DNA of 64,000 bases from Crocinitomicaceae bacterium (GCA_024643725.1 JAHEMJ010000007.1:1-64000), one strand, 5' to 3'; shown: positions 44,084 through 53,677, counted from the stretch's first letter. Notes: generated by a model from the sequence alone, not told the origin. A program made the numbers and translations.

Positions 44084-47047
44084 TTAGAATTTATAGGTCA
44101 GGGAGAAGCTGATGTTTCTACCAAATTTGGTGTTCCAAATCAGGTCATCTTGGTTTTTGTCGAAGCGATTTTGTCCGCTTGATTCCCCTGTAAACAAATA
44201 GTTTCCAACTTTTTGAACGATGTTGTTATCGGTTGTTGCACTAAAGTTGTTTTGGTAAAAAATCAAGTTTTGAGCAAGGACGTTCTGACAATTCAATTTT
44301 AACTCCAGTTTATTGTCCTTAAATGATTTTGCCAATTGAACATCTAAGAAAGTACGACTTTTCTCCCAGATATCCGGTTGAAGAACACTTCCTAGAATGT
44401 ACATTCTCGAACCAACTCTGTTCACATTCATGGCAATGGTGAGATTTGAAGCAGTTTTATAAATCACCCCACAATTCAATACATAGGGCGATTGTCCTTG
44501 CAGTGGACGTGAATCGTATGGCGTTCCAATGTTTTTTGATACGTCCACAACCGAGTGAATCAATCCGAGGTTAGTGAAGAATTCGAATTGATTCCATTTG
44601 GAGCTTGTATCCAATTTAAATAAGGCTCCAATGTTTGATTTTAATTCAAATTCTACACCGTAATTGTTCGCGTTTGGAACGTTTTTGTAGGAAATCTCAT
44701 TCATTACGTCTGGACGAGTAATTTGCTCAATGGGATTCACGAAGTACTTATAGAATGTTCCGATGGATATTACTTGTCCTTTTCCTGGATAATACTCATA
44801 ACGCACATCGACATTGGTGATTTTTGCCCGTTGTAACGAGTCGTTTCCTGATAATACAAATTGCGTATTAAAATCGTAGAAAGCGAAAGGGGCTAACTCA
44901 CGGTACTCTGGGCGGTTTAAGGTTTGTGAAGCACTAATGCGCAATACTTTTTGTAGGTTAAAGTTATGAATGAAATTCACAGATGGAAGCACATCTAAAT
45001 TGTGCATGTGCACGGCTAATGGAGTTTTGTCCGCTCTTCTAGCATCCAAATTTTGTGTGAAATCTTCTAAGCGAGCTCCGTACAGCAATTTGTTCTTTCC
45101 AAAATAATGCATCATGGAGAAGTAAGCAGCGTACAATTGAGAATTTGCCGTGTATGAATCGGAAGCTTTAGTTCCGTCGGAAAGTTTGAATCCACCAACT
45201 CCTGGAGAAAGAAGTCCCATGTTTTGTGGTTGAAAAATAGAATCTTCCGGTAAATAAAGCAGGTTCGAGTTGAAATTGGTTGCCCCACCTACGGCGCCAT
45301 ATTTGGTATAACCCAATTGACGCGCTTGGAAATCGCGGTTTCTCAACTGAACAAAGGCACCTGTTTTAAATTCTAATTTGAGTTTTTTCTCTTCCTTATT
45401 AGCCGTCTGGTGATACACTTCTTTGGTGAAATTCACCTTGTAGCTAGACATGTTCTCCTTGTTATTGGAGAAGAACATGTTCCCGCCGTAGTCAGGACCG
45501 ACATTGGTTTGAGAGATGTTTGCGACATACATGGTGTCATGGTAATCCGGACTACTTGGATCGTTAACGTATTTCATACGCGAATAAATGTTTCGACGTA
45601 AGTTTGGAATACTGCGTTGGATGTTACTTAATCCCACCATCCAGTCAATTTTCATTTTCCCTTCTTTGTCCAATGCGTGTTGACCGCTCAATTGAGAAGA
45701 GAAGATTTGGTTGATGGTCATCCAGTTCGCATTCGATCGCAACAAAGATGGATTCTGATCTAACGGATTGATTTCTCCTGTTCGGTTAATAATGCGATTG
45801 TCGGCATTAATCGTGTACAAGTTTTTAAAACTGATGTTATTTTTTGCATTGAGTTTCAAGGCGAAATTCAACATCGATCCAGATAGTATTTGCGTGGAAT
45901 AGACTTTATCAAAAAATTGGTTTTCTATTTGGGATGTACCGGCACCACCTGTATTATCTGTAAAGGATTTTCTGGTGGTCTCGTTGTAATTATTGGTTTT
46001 ATTGTATGAAAGCGACCCAATGAATCCAAACTCTTTTTTGTTTTTGAACTCTTTACGGTATCCACCAGCATATTGTAAACTAAAATTCGGCATGAAAACA
46101 CCATCGCTTAATTTCCAGTTTGTCTGAAATGTTTTGGCAAGCGCTGCTTGGTCGCTCATCAAAGATGGAAAATCCAAAACAGATGGAATGGTGGATGGCA
46201 TTGCTCTTGATCCATCGTCGAGTCCAAGCCAATCTAATTTGCCTTCCTTCGAAAACTTACGATCTTTAAATGTGGTGATGGTATTATATCCACCGGAAAT
46301 AGATATGGATTGAAAATTCTCCACTGGAATGTTCTTCGTTCGAATTTGGATAATACCACCAGCAAATTCGCCGGGTAAATCCGGAGAAGCTGTTTTGACA
46401 ATCGATAAATTCTCTAACATATTCACAGGGAATATATCGAATGCGAATGCTTTCCTGTCCGACTCTGAGCTTGGAAGCGGAGCGTCATTTAAATAGGCGG
46501 CATTGTAACGGTCATTCAATCCGCGAATGACAGCGAATTTGTTATCCTGAATACTCGCGCCACTGATTTTCTTTAGTGCATCGCCAACTGTTTTATCCGG
46601 ACTTCTTTGAATCAACTGAGCAGGAATAATGTCCATCATGACATTACTTTTGTATTGCATTTGTGTCGTCCCTTGATTTGTTTCCGTATTTACTTTCGTT
46701 TTAACCGTTACTTCCTGTTTGGTAGAAACAGAGATTTGGAGAGAGGCATTTACGGTTGTATTTGCTTTCGCTTTCACAACTACTTCCGAGATTTCCATTT
46801 TTTGATACCCACCTGCACTGATTAACAAGGTATATGTTCCTGGATTTACATCTCGAACAGCATAATCTCCATTCATGTCGGAATAAGCGCCTTTTGCAGC
46901 TCCAAGCACCGTGATTTTTGCGTCAAGAACGGGAACATCCGTTCCATCAACCGTAATTTTCCCTGATATGATCCCTAATTGGGCGAAACTTAAGAAGGAG
47001 AAAAACTGTAAAAAACCAGTGATAACAAGACTTTTGCTCAAACGCAT
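44084..47047 (-). CDS. TonB-dependent outer-membrane receptor
   Basis: A 987-residue receptor. The signal peptide ends FAQLG; a CarboxypepD_reg-like domain (~23-105; ISGKITVDGTDVPVLDAKITVLGA) precedes the plug (~130-240; RGLNDRYNAAYLNDAPLPSS, ASPDLPGEFAGGIIQI). The rest is the 22-strand barrel with a TonB-type C-terminal strand (FGRNISFSLTYKF). It imports a substrate with energy from TonB-ExbBD. It lacks a SusD partner. The neighbours suggest phosphate-linked uptake, but the substrate is unknown. Confidence 0.93.
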   Translation of the reverse strand: MRLSKSLVITGFLQFFSFLSFAQLGIISGKITVDGTDVPVLDAKITVLGAAKGAYSDMNGDYAVRDVNPGTYTLLISAGGYQKMEISEVVVKAKANTTVNASLQISVSTKQEVTVKTKVNTETNQGTTQMQYKSNVMMDIIPAQLIQRSPDKTVGDALKKISGASIQDNKFAVIRGLNDRYNAAYLNDAPLPSSESDRKAFAFDIFPVNMLENLSIVKTASPDLPGEFAGGIIQIRTKNIPVENFQSISISGGYNTITTFKDRKFSKEGKLDWLGLDDGSRAMPSTIPSVLDFPSLMSDQAALAKTFQTNWKLSDGVFMPNFSLQYAGGYRKEFKNKKEFGFIGSLSYNKTNNYNETTRKSFTDNTGGAGTSQIENQFFDKVYSTQILSGSMLNFALKLNAKNNISFKNLYTINADNRIINRTGEINPLDQNPSLLRSNANWMTINQIFSSQLSGQHALDKEGKMKIDWMVGLSNIQRSIPNLRRNIYSRMKYVNDPSSPDYHDTMYVANISQTNVGPDYGGNMFFSNNKENMSSYKVNFTKEVYHQTANKEEKKLKLEFKTGAFVQLRNRDFQARQLGYTKYGAVGGATNFNSNLLYLPEDSIFQPQNMGLLSPGVGGFKLSDGTKASDSYTANSQLYAAYFSMMHYFGKNKLLYGARLEDFTQNLDARRADKTPLAVHMHNLDVLPSVNFIHNFNLQKVLRISASQTLNRPEYRELAPFAFYDFNTQFVLSGNDSLQRAKITNVDVRYEYYPGKGQVISIGTFYKYFVNPIEQITRPDVMNEISYKNVPNANNYGVEFELKSNIGALFKLDTSSKWNQFEFFTNLGLIHSVVDVSKNIGTPYDSRPLQGQSPYVLNCGVIYKTASNLTIAMNVNRVGSRMYILGSVLQPDIWEKSRTFLDVQLAKSFKDNKLELKLNCQNVLAQNLIFYQNNFSATTDNNIVQKVGNYLFTGESSGQNRFDKNQDDLIWNTKFGRNISFSLTYKF

Positions 47048-47071
47048 GTGAATAGACTTTAAAATTCACCG

Positions 47072-47127
47072 CAAAGGAACGCAAGACCCTTGATGATTAA
47101 ATTAATGCAAGGTTAAAGTTCTGTTAA
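47072..47127 (-). promoter_or_regulatory. Repeat-type activator site and promoter of the TonB receptor
   Basis: Minus strand TTAACA-N5-TTAACC-N5-TTAATT (47127-47100) steps at 11 bp. The proximal repeat is 20 nt from TTCCTTTG (47079-47072), a degenerate -7 box. The layout equals that of the T9SS gene promoter. TTAACA-N5-TTAACA is the known Bacillus PhoP box pattern. Confidence 0.6.
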
Positions 47128-47162
47128 GTTCACATCACAAAAACATAACATTATGGTAACAT

Positions 47163-47191
47163 AAAAAAAGGAGGGACATGCCCTCCTTTTT
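47163..47191 (-). terminator. Intrinsic terminator after the OmpA/TSP3 gene
   Basis: GGAGGG pairs with CCCTCC, extended by flanking A/T runs, with loop ACATG. The minus strand ends in about seven T. It is 21 nt after the stop codon. Confidence 0.9.
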
Positions 47192-47211
47192 ATTGATGTG
47201 ATCTTAGTTGA

Positions 47212-49779
47212 TTAATCGAATACCACTTTCATTTCTACGCGACGGTTTTTCTGACGACCTTCCGGTGTGTCATTCGTAGCAATTGGTTTCGTTTCTCCAA
47301 AGTATTGTACAACGAATCGACTTGCATCAATTCCCTGAGAAACAAGATATGCTTTCACTGCTTCTGCTCGTTTTTTAGAAAGTAACATGTTGGCTGTGTC
47401 GTCACCTTGATTATCGGTATGACCACTAATCTCTAGTTTCCATGTTGGTTTTTTCTTCAACACTTCAGCTAATTCACCTAAGGAAACTTTTGATCCTTCA
47501 AGAATGATGTCTTTTCCGACTTCAAACTCTAAGTTGTCAAATGCCGTTTTCAAAACTTCAATCACCGCTTGTTCAATCACTGGACAACCTTTATTTGATT
47601 TCGGTCCAGGAGTATTCGGACAATCATCGTCTTTGTCTAATAATCCATCTTTATCACTGTCTTTGTAAGGGCACCCTTTATTTGCTTTAGGGCCAGCTAA
47701 AGTAGGACAGTCATCATCCTTGTCTAGGATGCCATCATTGTCACCATCTTTATACGGACAACCACGGTTTTCCACTGGACCAGCGACATCTGGACATTCA
47801 TCAATAAAGTCATACACGCCATCTGCGTCTTTGTCTGGACAACCTTTGTTTTCTTTTGGACCAGCGTTGTCTGGACATGCATCTTCTGCGTCTTGTACGC
47901 CATCACCATCTTTATCCGGACATCCTTTCAAAGCAGGTAAACCAGCGACTGTAGGACAAGCATCTTCAGAGTCGATGATTTTGTCACCATCCGTATCTGG
48001 ACAACCTTTGAATTCTTTTAATCCAGCTACATCCGGACATGCATCATTTTTATCGATGATTTTATCGCCATCTTTGTCCGGACAACCTTTAAATTCTGCC
48101 GTTCCTGTTACGTCAACACATTCGTCATCTGAATCAGGAATTCCATCTTTATCTGTATCTGGACAACCTTTGAATTCCCAAGTGCCAGGGACTTTTTTAC
48201 ATTCATCTTTCTTATCGGAAACTTTGTCTTTATCCTTGTCCTTCACACGGTGGTATAGGATTGGAAGTCTAGCTCCGAAGTAAAATTCAATTCCGCTCAC
48301 ATTCTTTTTAGCCATGAGGGTTTTCATGTCCGTAATACCAACAATAAGTGGACCGAGGCGCGTAGCTACCCCATATTTCATTCCACTGTATTGATTGTAC
48401 GAAATCGGCATATACACACCAAAATATGGACTGTCAAAACTTGGAGTCAAGGAAAATTGATTTGCCGTTTTCACTTTGGTATCTTTTCCTTGAGAAATCA
48501 TGTTTACCATCGAAGTAGCATTCACATAGAATCCTTTCCAAATGCGGTAGTCAATTTGAACACTTACAGCCGTAGGTGTGCGCATTTTAAATGTTTGGGA
48601 GGTACCTTGAAGGGCTACCCATTCTTGGTTTCCAGCGGCAGTCGACTGATTAATTAAAGTGTCAATCACCCCATCAAATCCTTCTAAATTAGTTGCCGTT
48701 TCAAAGCGGTGTAAATTGAAGTAATTCGAAGTATTCACAGCAAAATTACGGCTTAATCCACCCTTCGTGAATTTCATGCTTCCCATGTCCACAAGTGAAA
48801 GTCCAGCGCGCAATTTATATTTGTTTTCGTTGCGACGCCATAAATTGGTTTCACCATCCATGTCGTATTTGTATTTTTCATAGTTTGGACGCCATTCGTA
48901 AACAGCACCGATGTCCATTCCAAAGCCTAATTTCGATGCAGGATTTAAGATGTCTGAAATAGTTGGATTTTGTCCATTCATTCCATTGTTGATGATGCCA
49001 TTTGCGTTGTTGGAGTAACCGTAATCAAAGGTTCCAGAAAGGTATTGGGAAGTATCCTCGTTTTTCAAATTATAAGAGAAGTCATCTGTATAGACATAAG
49101 CTGCAGCGTGTCCAAGCAATAACTTTGGTGCAATTCCAATTTTCAAGAAATGTTCCTTGTTATCTACCACCACTTGAGAATAGTTAAATCCAACTTCGGA
49201 CCAAGTCATATAGTTGACATTGAACAATTGCTCATTGAATTTCGCATTCCATAAACTTGGGTGGATCAATCCATCTTCCGCAAGAACGGCCAATTTTGGA
49301 TCCATGTTGTCAACATTGATGATGGTTCTATTACGAACATTGAATCCTATTGCTGTTTTTTCATTGATGTGGAACATCGTATTGAGTAGATCCACTTGAA
49401 AATTAATATTTGCGCCCAACGTTTTTGTGGACGTTTCATCGTAGTTATGCACAACGAAACGATCGATAAAACTAGAATCTGGCTTTGACCAAGAATTTAA
49501 AATGTTTTGATCTGCAAAAGATTTATACCACCAGTATCCTTGTCCACCTTGCGCAGTACGCATGGCAGAGGCATCGAAATACCCGAAATTTTGGTAGACA
49601 TTCATGTTCGTTCCGAATAGGAGCATGTCAAACTTGTAGCGTCCATCCACGAAGTTGGCTGGATTCACTTGGTTTCCGATAACACCAGCGTAATTACTAC
49701 TTCCTAATCCAAGGTAGCTTTGCGCATGAAGCGTTACAGATGAAATGAAAATTGAAAGACAGATGAGTGCTTTTTTCAT
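47212..49779 (-). CDS. OmpA-family protein with DUF5723 barrel and TSP3 repeats
   Basis: An 855-residue outer-membrane protein. Residues ~20-510 are DUF5723-like (YLGLGSSNYAGVIGNQVNPANF) and probably form a barrel. Eight calcium-binding thrombospondin type 3 repeats follow (~513-732), each with DxDxDGxxDxxDxCP...GCP. The C-terminal OmpA domain (~740-855) has LEISGHTDNQGDDTANMLLS, LSKKRAEAVKAYLV and ENRRVEMK-type peptidoglycan contacts. It is co-transcribed with the propeller protein 3 nt upstream. It anchors the outer membrane to murein; the barrel ligand is unknown. Confidence 0.9.
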   Translation of the reverse strand: MKKALICLSIFISSVTLHAQSYLGLGSSNYAGVIGNQVNPANFVDGRYKFDMLLFGTNMNVYQNFGYFDASAMRTAQGGQGYWWYKSFADQNILNSWSKPDSSFIDRFVVHNYDETSTKTLGANINFQVDLLNTMFHINEKTAIGFNVRNRTIINVDNMDPKLAVLAEDGLIHPSLWNAKFNEQLFNVNYMTWSEVGFNYSQVVVDNKEHFLKIGIAPKLLLGHAAAYVYTDDFSYNLKNEDTSQYLSGTFDYGYSNNANGIINNGMNGQNPTISDILNPASKLGFGMDIGAVYEWRPNYEKYKYDMDGETNLWRRNENKYKLRAGLSLVDMGSMKFTKGGLSRNFAVNTSNYFNLHRFETATNLEGFDGVIDTLINQSTAAGNQEWVALQGTSQTFKMRTPTAVSVQIDYRIWKGFYVNATSMVNMISQGKDTKVKTANQFSLTPSFDSPYFGVYMPISYNQYSGMKYGVATRLGPLIVGITDMKTLMAKKNVSGIEFYFGARLPILYHRVKDKDKDKVSDKKDECKKVPGTWEFKGCPDTDKDGIPDSDDECVDVTGTAEFKGCPDKDGDKIIDKNDACPDVAGLKEFKGCPDTDGDKIIDSEDACPTVAGLPALKGCPDKDGDGVQDAEDACPDNAGPKENKGCPDKDADGVYDFIDECPDVAGPVENRGCPYKDGDNDGILDKDDDCPTLAGPKANKGCPYKDSDKDGLLDKDDDCPNTPGPKSNKGCPVIEQAVIEVLKTAFDNLEFEVGKDIILEGSKVSLGELAEVLKKKPTWKLEISGHTDNQGDDTANMLLSKKRAEAVKAYLVSQGIDASRFVVQYFGETKPIATNDTPEGRQKNRRVEMKVVFD
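47583..48240 (-). repeat. Eight TSP type 3 repeats in the OmpA protein gene
   Basis: About 81 bp per unit, encoding DKDGDGVxDxxDxCP-type calcium loops separated by GPKENKGCP-like linkers. The units differ enough to have been separate for a long time. Confidence 0.9.
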
Positions 49780-49782
49780 AGT

Positions 49783-51936
49783 TTATTGTTTGGTATATTG
49801 GATGAGGTAGGAACCTAAAAACGTTGTAATGGAATAGGCACTGCTGCCAAATGGACTCACTTGTACTTGTCCTTCACCATGTCGCTCGTTTTGGTCGCTA
49901 GCGCGTCCGAGTTGATCAAATATATACAATTCATTTTCAACGGCATCTAATATACATAAAAGCGCAGAGCCGTTTTGTGCATACGAGATGCTCATGGAGG
50001 TAATTTCTTGTGCTTGTAACGATTTTTCCCAAAGGATTTTCCCGTTACTTTGGTAGGCGTAGAGTTCTTTTCCTCTACTTAAAACGTAAATCAATTCTTG
50101 ATTGTTTAGGTAAGTCCCGAGCAATTGAACGTTGTTTTTTGTTTGAAATTGTGTTGACTTGCCATTTTTTATTAGATGAAGTGCTCCATTTTGAATCGAA
50201 ACAGCCATGATTTCTTTCCCTGTATTTACGAGGTGATACGTGCTGTCAACAGTATATTTTCCAATGGTTTTGCGTTTTTCAAGATCAATGGTGTAGAACG
50301 TGGATTCCGTTAAAACACCTAAGGTTGGTTTTTTTGATTTACTGCATACCTCCATTTGTTTTACGGCACCCACCACTTGAAATGGCTTCACAACTGCACC
50401 CTTTTCACTCACCAACTGAATGCTGTTGGACGCATTCGCCACGGCAAATTCAAGTTTACTTTTAGTAAAATAGGCGGCTGGTTTCACGTTGGCAAGGTTT
50501 GACATACGGAAAACAAGACGACCCGTTCGATCAAATAGTTGGACTTCATTCTTCATTTGAACTGCGGCAAAGGATTGACCGACGTCTATCAAATGCAAGG
50601 CGCTCACTTCTTGGGCACACTGTTTCTCCCATTTTTTTAGTCCATTGATATAACCAACCAACTTCCCTTTGTCTGTATATGCGATGACATTTCCGCGTTC
50701 AGGAAGAGCGACAAAAAGCAGAACACGATCGCCTGGATTCATGACAAAGTAGTCTTTGATTTTTTGATTTTCTTTTTGTTCTACAACATCGATAAATCGA
50801 CAACTTGTTTCCACGAGTTTCTTGCCATAGACGCTGACGCTATTTTGTTTTGAGCGTGAGACCGATCGAAAGGCCACTTTTTTAGGTAGGTTTCCAAAAA
50901 TGAGATTCACTCGCTTTTCGTCCTGCGATAGGGTATTCGCTAATTCAGCTTCAGCGATGACAAAGTCTACCAGTTCTTTCGAAGCTGACACAACCGCAAA
51001 ACCATTAGATTGTGCAACATACAGCTCGGTTTTCTCGGAAGTTAAAAATCCGGAAAACTGCAATTGTTTGTATTGTGCACTGTTCTCATTTGCCTCTTCT
51101 AAGTTCAATTTTTCATTTAAAATCTCAATTGGACTATATTCCTCTTGGTAATCAAATATGGCCGCTTTTACAGAATCTTTCGTGATGAAAACAATTCCGT
51201 TTGAGATCATTTTTTTTGAAAATGGGGAACGAGCAAAGATAGGGTCAACATGCGCTAAGTATCCTTGTTCGTAAAAGGTATACGTATCAATGTTGGAAGG
51301 AACGAATGGCGCGAAAATGCGTTGGTCATCAATTTCTTTGATGGTATTTTTGCCAATGTAGCTTTTCGCGTAGGTGTAAATCTTACCATGTTTCACGTAA
51401 CTATCGCTCACGACATAATCCAGTTTGGATTTCGCTAATTTAATTTTTGAAAAACTTGCTTTTACATCGCATGAAAATGCAAATCCTTTAGCTTGATTCA
51501 GCTCTCCTTCATAAATCAATAATTGGTTTCCTTTATAGATACCATGTAATTTCCCGTATTGAAAGTCGTTTAGCTTGCCAAGTTCCAAAGGAAATAATCC
51601 TTGTTGAAACAAGTTTTTAATGTCTTGTTTGTCCCAACTTGTTCGTTTTTCAATTAAAAATAACACCCGTTTTGCACTGAAAAAAAGAGAGGTTGCGTCC
51701 TGTATTCTTGGTACAACGGAAGAATAGATGGATTGATTCAATTGTATCGTTTGAATATGTTGGTCATTCCAATTGATCTCTTCAGGATGGTGAATTGCCC
51801 AAACAATCCCATCTGATTCGTCGAAATATGAGCGGAAATCCGCCGAATTTTCTTTGTGCAACAGTCCATAGGAAACAAAGCCAATCCAACAAAGTGCCAA
51901 GACACCAAAGAAAGCAAGAATGAAACGATTGATCAT
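49783..51936 (-). CDS. Membrane-anchored beta-propeller-like protein, unknown
   Basis: A 717-residue protein I do not recognise. An N-terminal membrane helix (~5-25) is followed by ~380 residues with no known motif and then by propeller-like strands (~400-717), for example FAAVQMKNEVQLFDRTGRLVFRM, GKELYAYQSNGKILWEKS and ELYIFDQLGR, which resemble PQQ/WD40 repeats. It ends 3 nt before the OmpA/TSP3 gene start and must be translated with it. A perfect 18-bp palindrome lies upstream. It may present a scaffold in the periplasm for the OmpA protein. Confidence 0.75.
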   Translation of the reverse strand: MINRFILAFFGVLALCWIGFVSYGLLHKENSADFRSYFDESDGIVWAIHHPEEINWNDQHIQTIQLNQSIYSSVVPRIQDATSLFFSAKRVLFLIEKRTSWDKQDIKNLFQQGLFPLELGKLNDFQYGKLHGIYKGNQLLIYEGELNQAKGFAFSCDVKASFSKIKLAKSKLDYVVSDSYVKHGKIYTYAKSYIGKNTIKEIDDQRIFAPFVPSNIDTYTFYEQGYLAHVDPIFARSPFSKKMISNGIVFITKDSVKAAIFDYQEEYSPIEILNEKLNLEEANENSAQYKQLQFSGFLTSEKTELYVAQSNGFAVVSASKELVDFVIAEAELANTLSQDEKRVNLIFGNLPKKVAFRSVSRSKQNSVSVYGKKLVETSCRFIDVVEQKENQKIKDYFVMNPGDRVLLFVALPERGNVIAYTDKGKLVGYINGLKKWEKQCAQEVSALHLIDVGQSFAAVQMKNEVQLFDRTGRLVFRMSNLANVKPAAYFTKSKLEFAVANASNSIQLVSEKGAVVKPFQVVGAVKQMEVCSKSKKPTLGVLTESTFYTIDLEKRKTIGKYTVDSTYHLVNTGKEIMAVSIQNGALHLIKNGKSTQFQTKNNVQLLGTYLNNQELIYVLSRGKELYAYQSNGKILWEKSLQAQEITSMSISYAQNGSALLCILDAVENELYIFDQLGRASDQNERHGEGQVQVSPFGSSAYSITTFLGSYLIQYTKQ

Positions 51937-51963
51937 TATACGTTTTTTATCAAAAATAGGTGG

Positions 51964-51981
51964 AATTCCAGCGCTGGAATT
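51964..51981. repeat. 18-bp perfect palindrome between rnhB and the propeller gene
   Basis: AATTCCAGC followed directly by GCTGGAATT gives an 18-bp perfect palindrome with no spacer, 28 bp from the propeller start. A hairpin without a loop is poor as a terminator, so a dimeric regulator site is more likely. Confidence 0.55.
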
Positions 51982-52014
51982 GGCGCGATCTGATTTAAAT
52001 TAACAAGTCAATGT

Positions 52015-52626
52015 TTAATCGAACAATTCCAATTGACTTTTATCCGCTAGTAATTGAAAAGTCATGCGGTGATGTGGACTTGCACCATGTTTTGCAATGG
52101 CATTTCGATGTTCAATGGTCGGGTATCCTTTGTTTTTATCCCAACGGTACATGGGAAAGTCCTTGTGTAGTTTCTCCATGATGTCATCACGTTCCGTTTT
52201 CGCAAGAATGGATGCCGCAGCGATGGACTGATATTTTCCATCTCCTTTGATGATGCAAGTATGGGGAATGGTAGGGTAGGGTTTAAATCGATTTCCATCA
52301 ATCAAAAGGAAATCTGGCTTACTCGTTAGCTGATCAACGGCACGATGCATGGCCAAGAAACTCGCATTTAAAATATTGATTTCATCGATTTCAAGATGGG
52401 TTACAACGCCAATCGCATAAGCAAGTGCATGCTCCATGATTTGCTCTCTGAGTAAAAGCCGATTTCGCTCATTGATTTGTTTTGAATCGTTGAGTCCTAA
52501 GATAGGCTTTTCGGGATTAAGAATCACAGCTGCAGCCACGACAGGACCACTGAGGCAGCCACGTCCAGCTTCATCGCAGCCTGCTTCCAATCGGCCTATT
52601 TCATGAAAAGCTAATAAATTTGCCAT
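52015..52626 (-). CDS. rnhB: Ribonuclease HII
   Basis: 203 residues from ATG 52626; the frame would continue three codons to a TTG. It cleaves RNA in RNA-DNA hybrids. [21 protein letters not shown] carries the catalytic DEAGRG pair, [12 protein letters not shown] follows, and [12 protein letters not shown] is the C-terminal conserved block. Divergent from the secreted pair at 52685. Confidence 0.96.
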   Translation of the reverse strand: MANLLAFHEIGRLEAGCDEAGRGCLSGPVVAAAVILNPEKPILGLNDSKQINERNRLLLREQIMEHALAYAIGVVTHLEIDEINILNASFLAMHRAVDQLTSKPDFLLIDGNRFKPYPTIPHTCIIKGDGKYQSIAAASILAKTERDDIMEKLHKDFPMYRWDKNKGYPTIEHRNAIAKHGASPHHRMTFQLLADKSQLELFD

Positions 52627-52684
52627 CGACTTCAAAATTGCAAAATAATTTGTAGATTAGCACATACGTTTAAACCACCTCGCT

Positions 52685-53056
52685 ATGAAACATGTACTTT
52701 TTGGAATCTTTTTCTTGTTTACGGGATCATACTCTTTTTCTCAAGTAGCAAACACTGCAAGTTGTTCATCGATTAAAAACTTGAAAGAAGGTGTGTCTTC
52801 TGGGCATATCGAAGTTACTTTGCCGAGTCAGTTAACTCCAGAGGAAGTGGCGAGTTTTGCAAAATATTACGAGCCATTTTTCTATGTGGATTTCAATGCT
52901 AAAAATCATGTAGCGACTTTTCAAATGGTATCAAACACAGCAGATGCGCGTCGTGTGATTATTCGTTTTTTAGCTGCGAATCAAATTCAAACAGTGACAA
53001 TTGAAGGTAAATCCTACCAATTACAAGACTTCTATCAAAACTTCCTTGAAAAATGA
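52685..53056 (+). CDS. Small exported protein, unknown
   Basis: A 123-residue protein with signal peptide (ends FSQVA). A central motif VTLPSQLTPEEVASFAKYYEPFF and a C-terminal LAANQIQTVTIEGKSYQLQDFYQNFL do not match any family I know; the size suggests a heavy-metal-associated or HMA-like fold, which is only a guess. It overlaps the DUF4920 start by 4 bp (ATGA), so the two are co-translated. Confidence 0.75.
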   Translation: MKHVLFGIFFLFTGSYSFSQVANTASCSSIKNLKEGVSSGHIEVTLPSQLTPEEVASFAKYYEPFFYVDFNAKNHVATFQMVSNTADARRVIIRFLAANQIQTVTIEGKSYQLQDFYQNFLEK

Positions 53057-53541
53057 GAATTTTCTTTAGTACAATCATTACCATCGGTCTAACACTACAA
53101 AGTTGTTCGTCTTCCAACGAAGCCTTTAAGCATTATGGCCCTGAAGCCGTAGATCAATCTAAGGCAATTTCCATGGAGGAAATGGTGAAACAATTCAACC
53201 AAAATCCACAAGCGGATACGTTTACCTTTTACGCGCCGATTGTGAATGTGTGTCAGGCCGCAGGATGTTGGGTGAATGTACAAAAAGCGGATGGGGATTT
53301 AATGCGCATTCGTTTCAAAGATCATTTCGGCATTCCACCAAAATCACCAACAGGAAATGTCGCATATTTTCACGGAGTCGCTTATTATGATACGATTTCT
53401 GTTGCTTTACAAAAGCATTTCTTAGAGGATGGTCATGCGCCACAATCTGAAATAGATAAAATCACCGCGCCGAAAATCGAGCTGAATTTCATGGCGGATG
53501 GTGTGTTGATTAATCCTTCTTCTTCCGAAAAGAAAAAATAA
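53053..53541 (+). CDS. DUF4920-family lipoprotein
   Basis: A 162-residue lipoprotein. The signal ends at lipobox LQSC, followed by YGPEAVDQSKAIS. The DUF4920 core has PIVNVCQAAGCWVNVQKADG with two cysteines (CxxxxC), then IRFKDHFGIPPKSPTGNVAYFHG. Function unknown; the cysteines suggest metal or redox chemistry. It overlaps the small secreted protein upstream by 4 bp and the small membrane protein downstream by 32 bp in convergent orientation. Confidence 0.9.
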   Translation: MRIFFSTIITIGLTLQSCSSSNEAFKHYGPEAVDQSKAISMEEMVKQFNQNPQADTFTFYAPIVNVCQAAGCWVNVQKADGDLMRIRFKDHFGIPPKSPTGNVAYFHGVAYYDTISVALQKHFLEDGHAPQSEIDKITAPKIELNFMADGVLINPSSSEKKK

Positions 53542-53677
53542 GCAAAACAATCGTTAAGCTGAATACCAGTGCTTTCGCCCACCAAGGCGTGGAAAGAAAA
53601 AGCACGGCCATATTTGCTGGAATTAGCAGTATAGCAAGCAAGTGAAATCTGCCCTGAAATTGTTTATCTGAAATCAT
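53510..53677 (-). CDS. Possible small membrane protein
   Basis: 55 residues from ATG 53677: FHLLAILLIPANMAVLFLS and WWAKALVFSLTIVLLIFSF are two membrane helices, and the end is RKKKD. An ATG at 53686 also exists. It overlaps the cyclo-ligase end by 14 bp and the convergent DUF4920 gene by 32 bp. The helix pattern is gene-like, but the heavy overlap leaves it uncertain. Confidence 0.5.
   Translation of the reverse strand: MISDKQFQGRFHLLAILLIPANMAVLFLSTPWWAKALVFSLTIVLLIFSFRKKKD

Noticed and set aside
47720-48283. Long plus-strand open frame opposite the TSP3 repeats
   Set aside because: It mirrors the biased Asp/Gly/Cys codons of the repeat region (Ser/Gly/Pro-rich translation) and has no start or context of its own.
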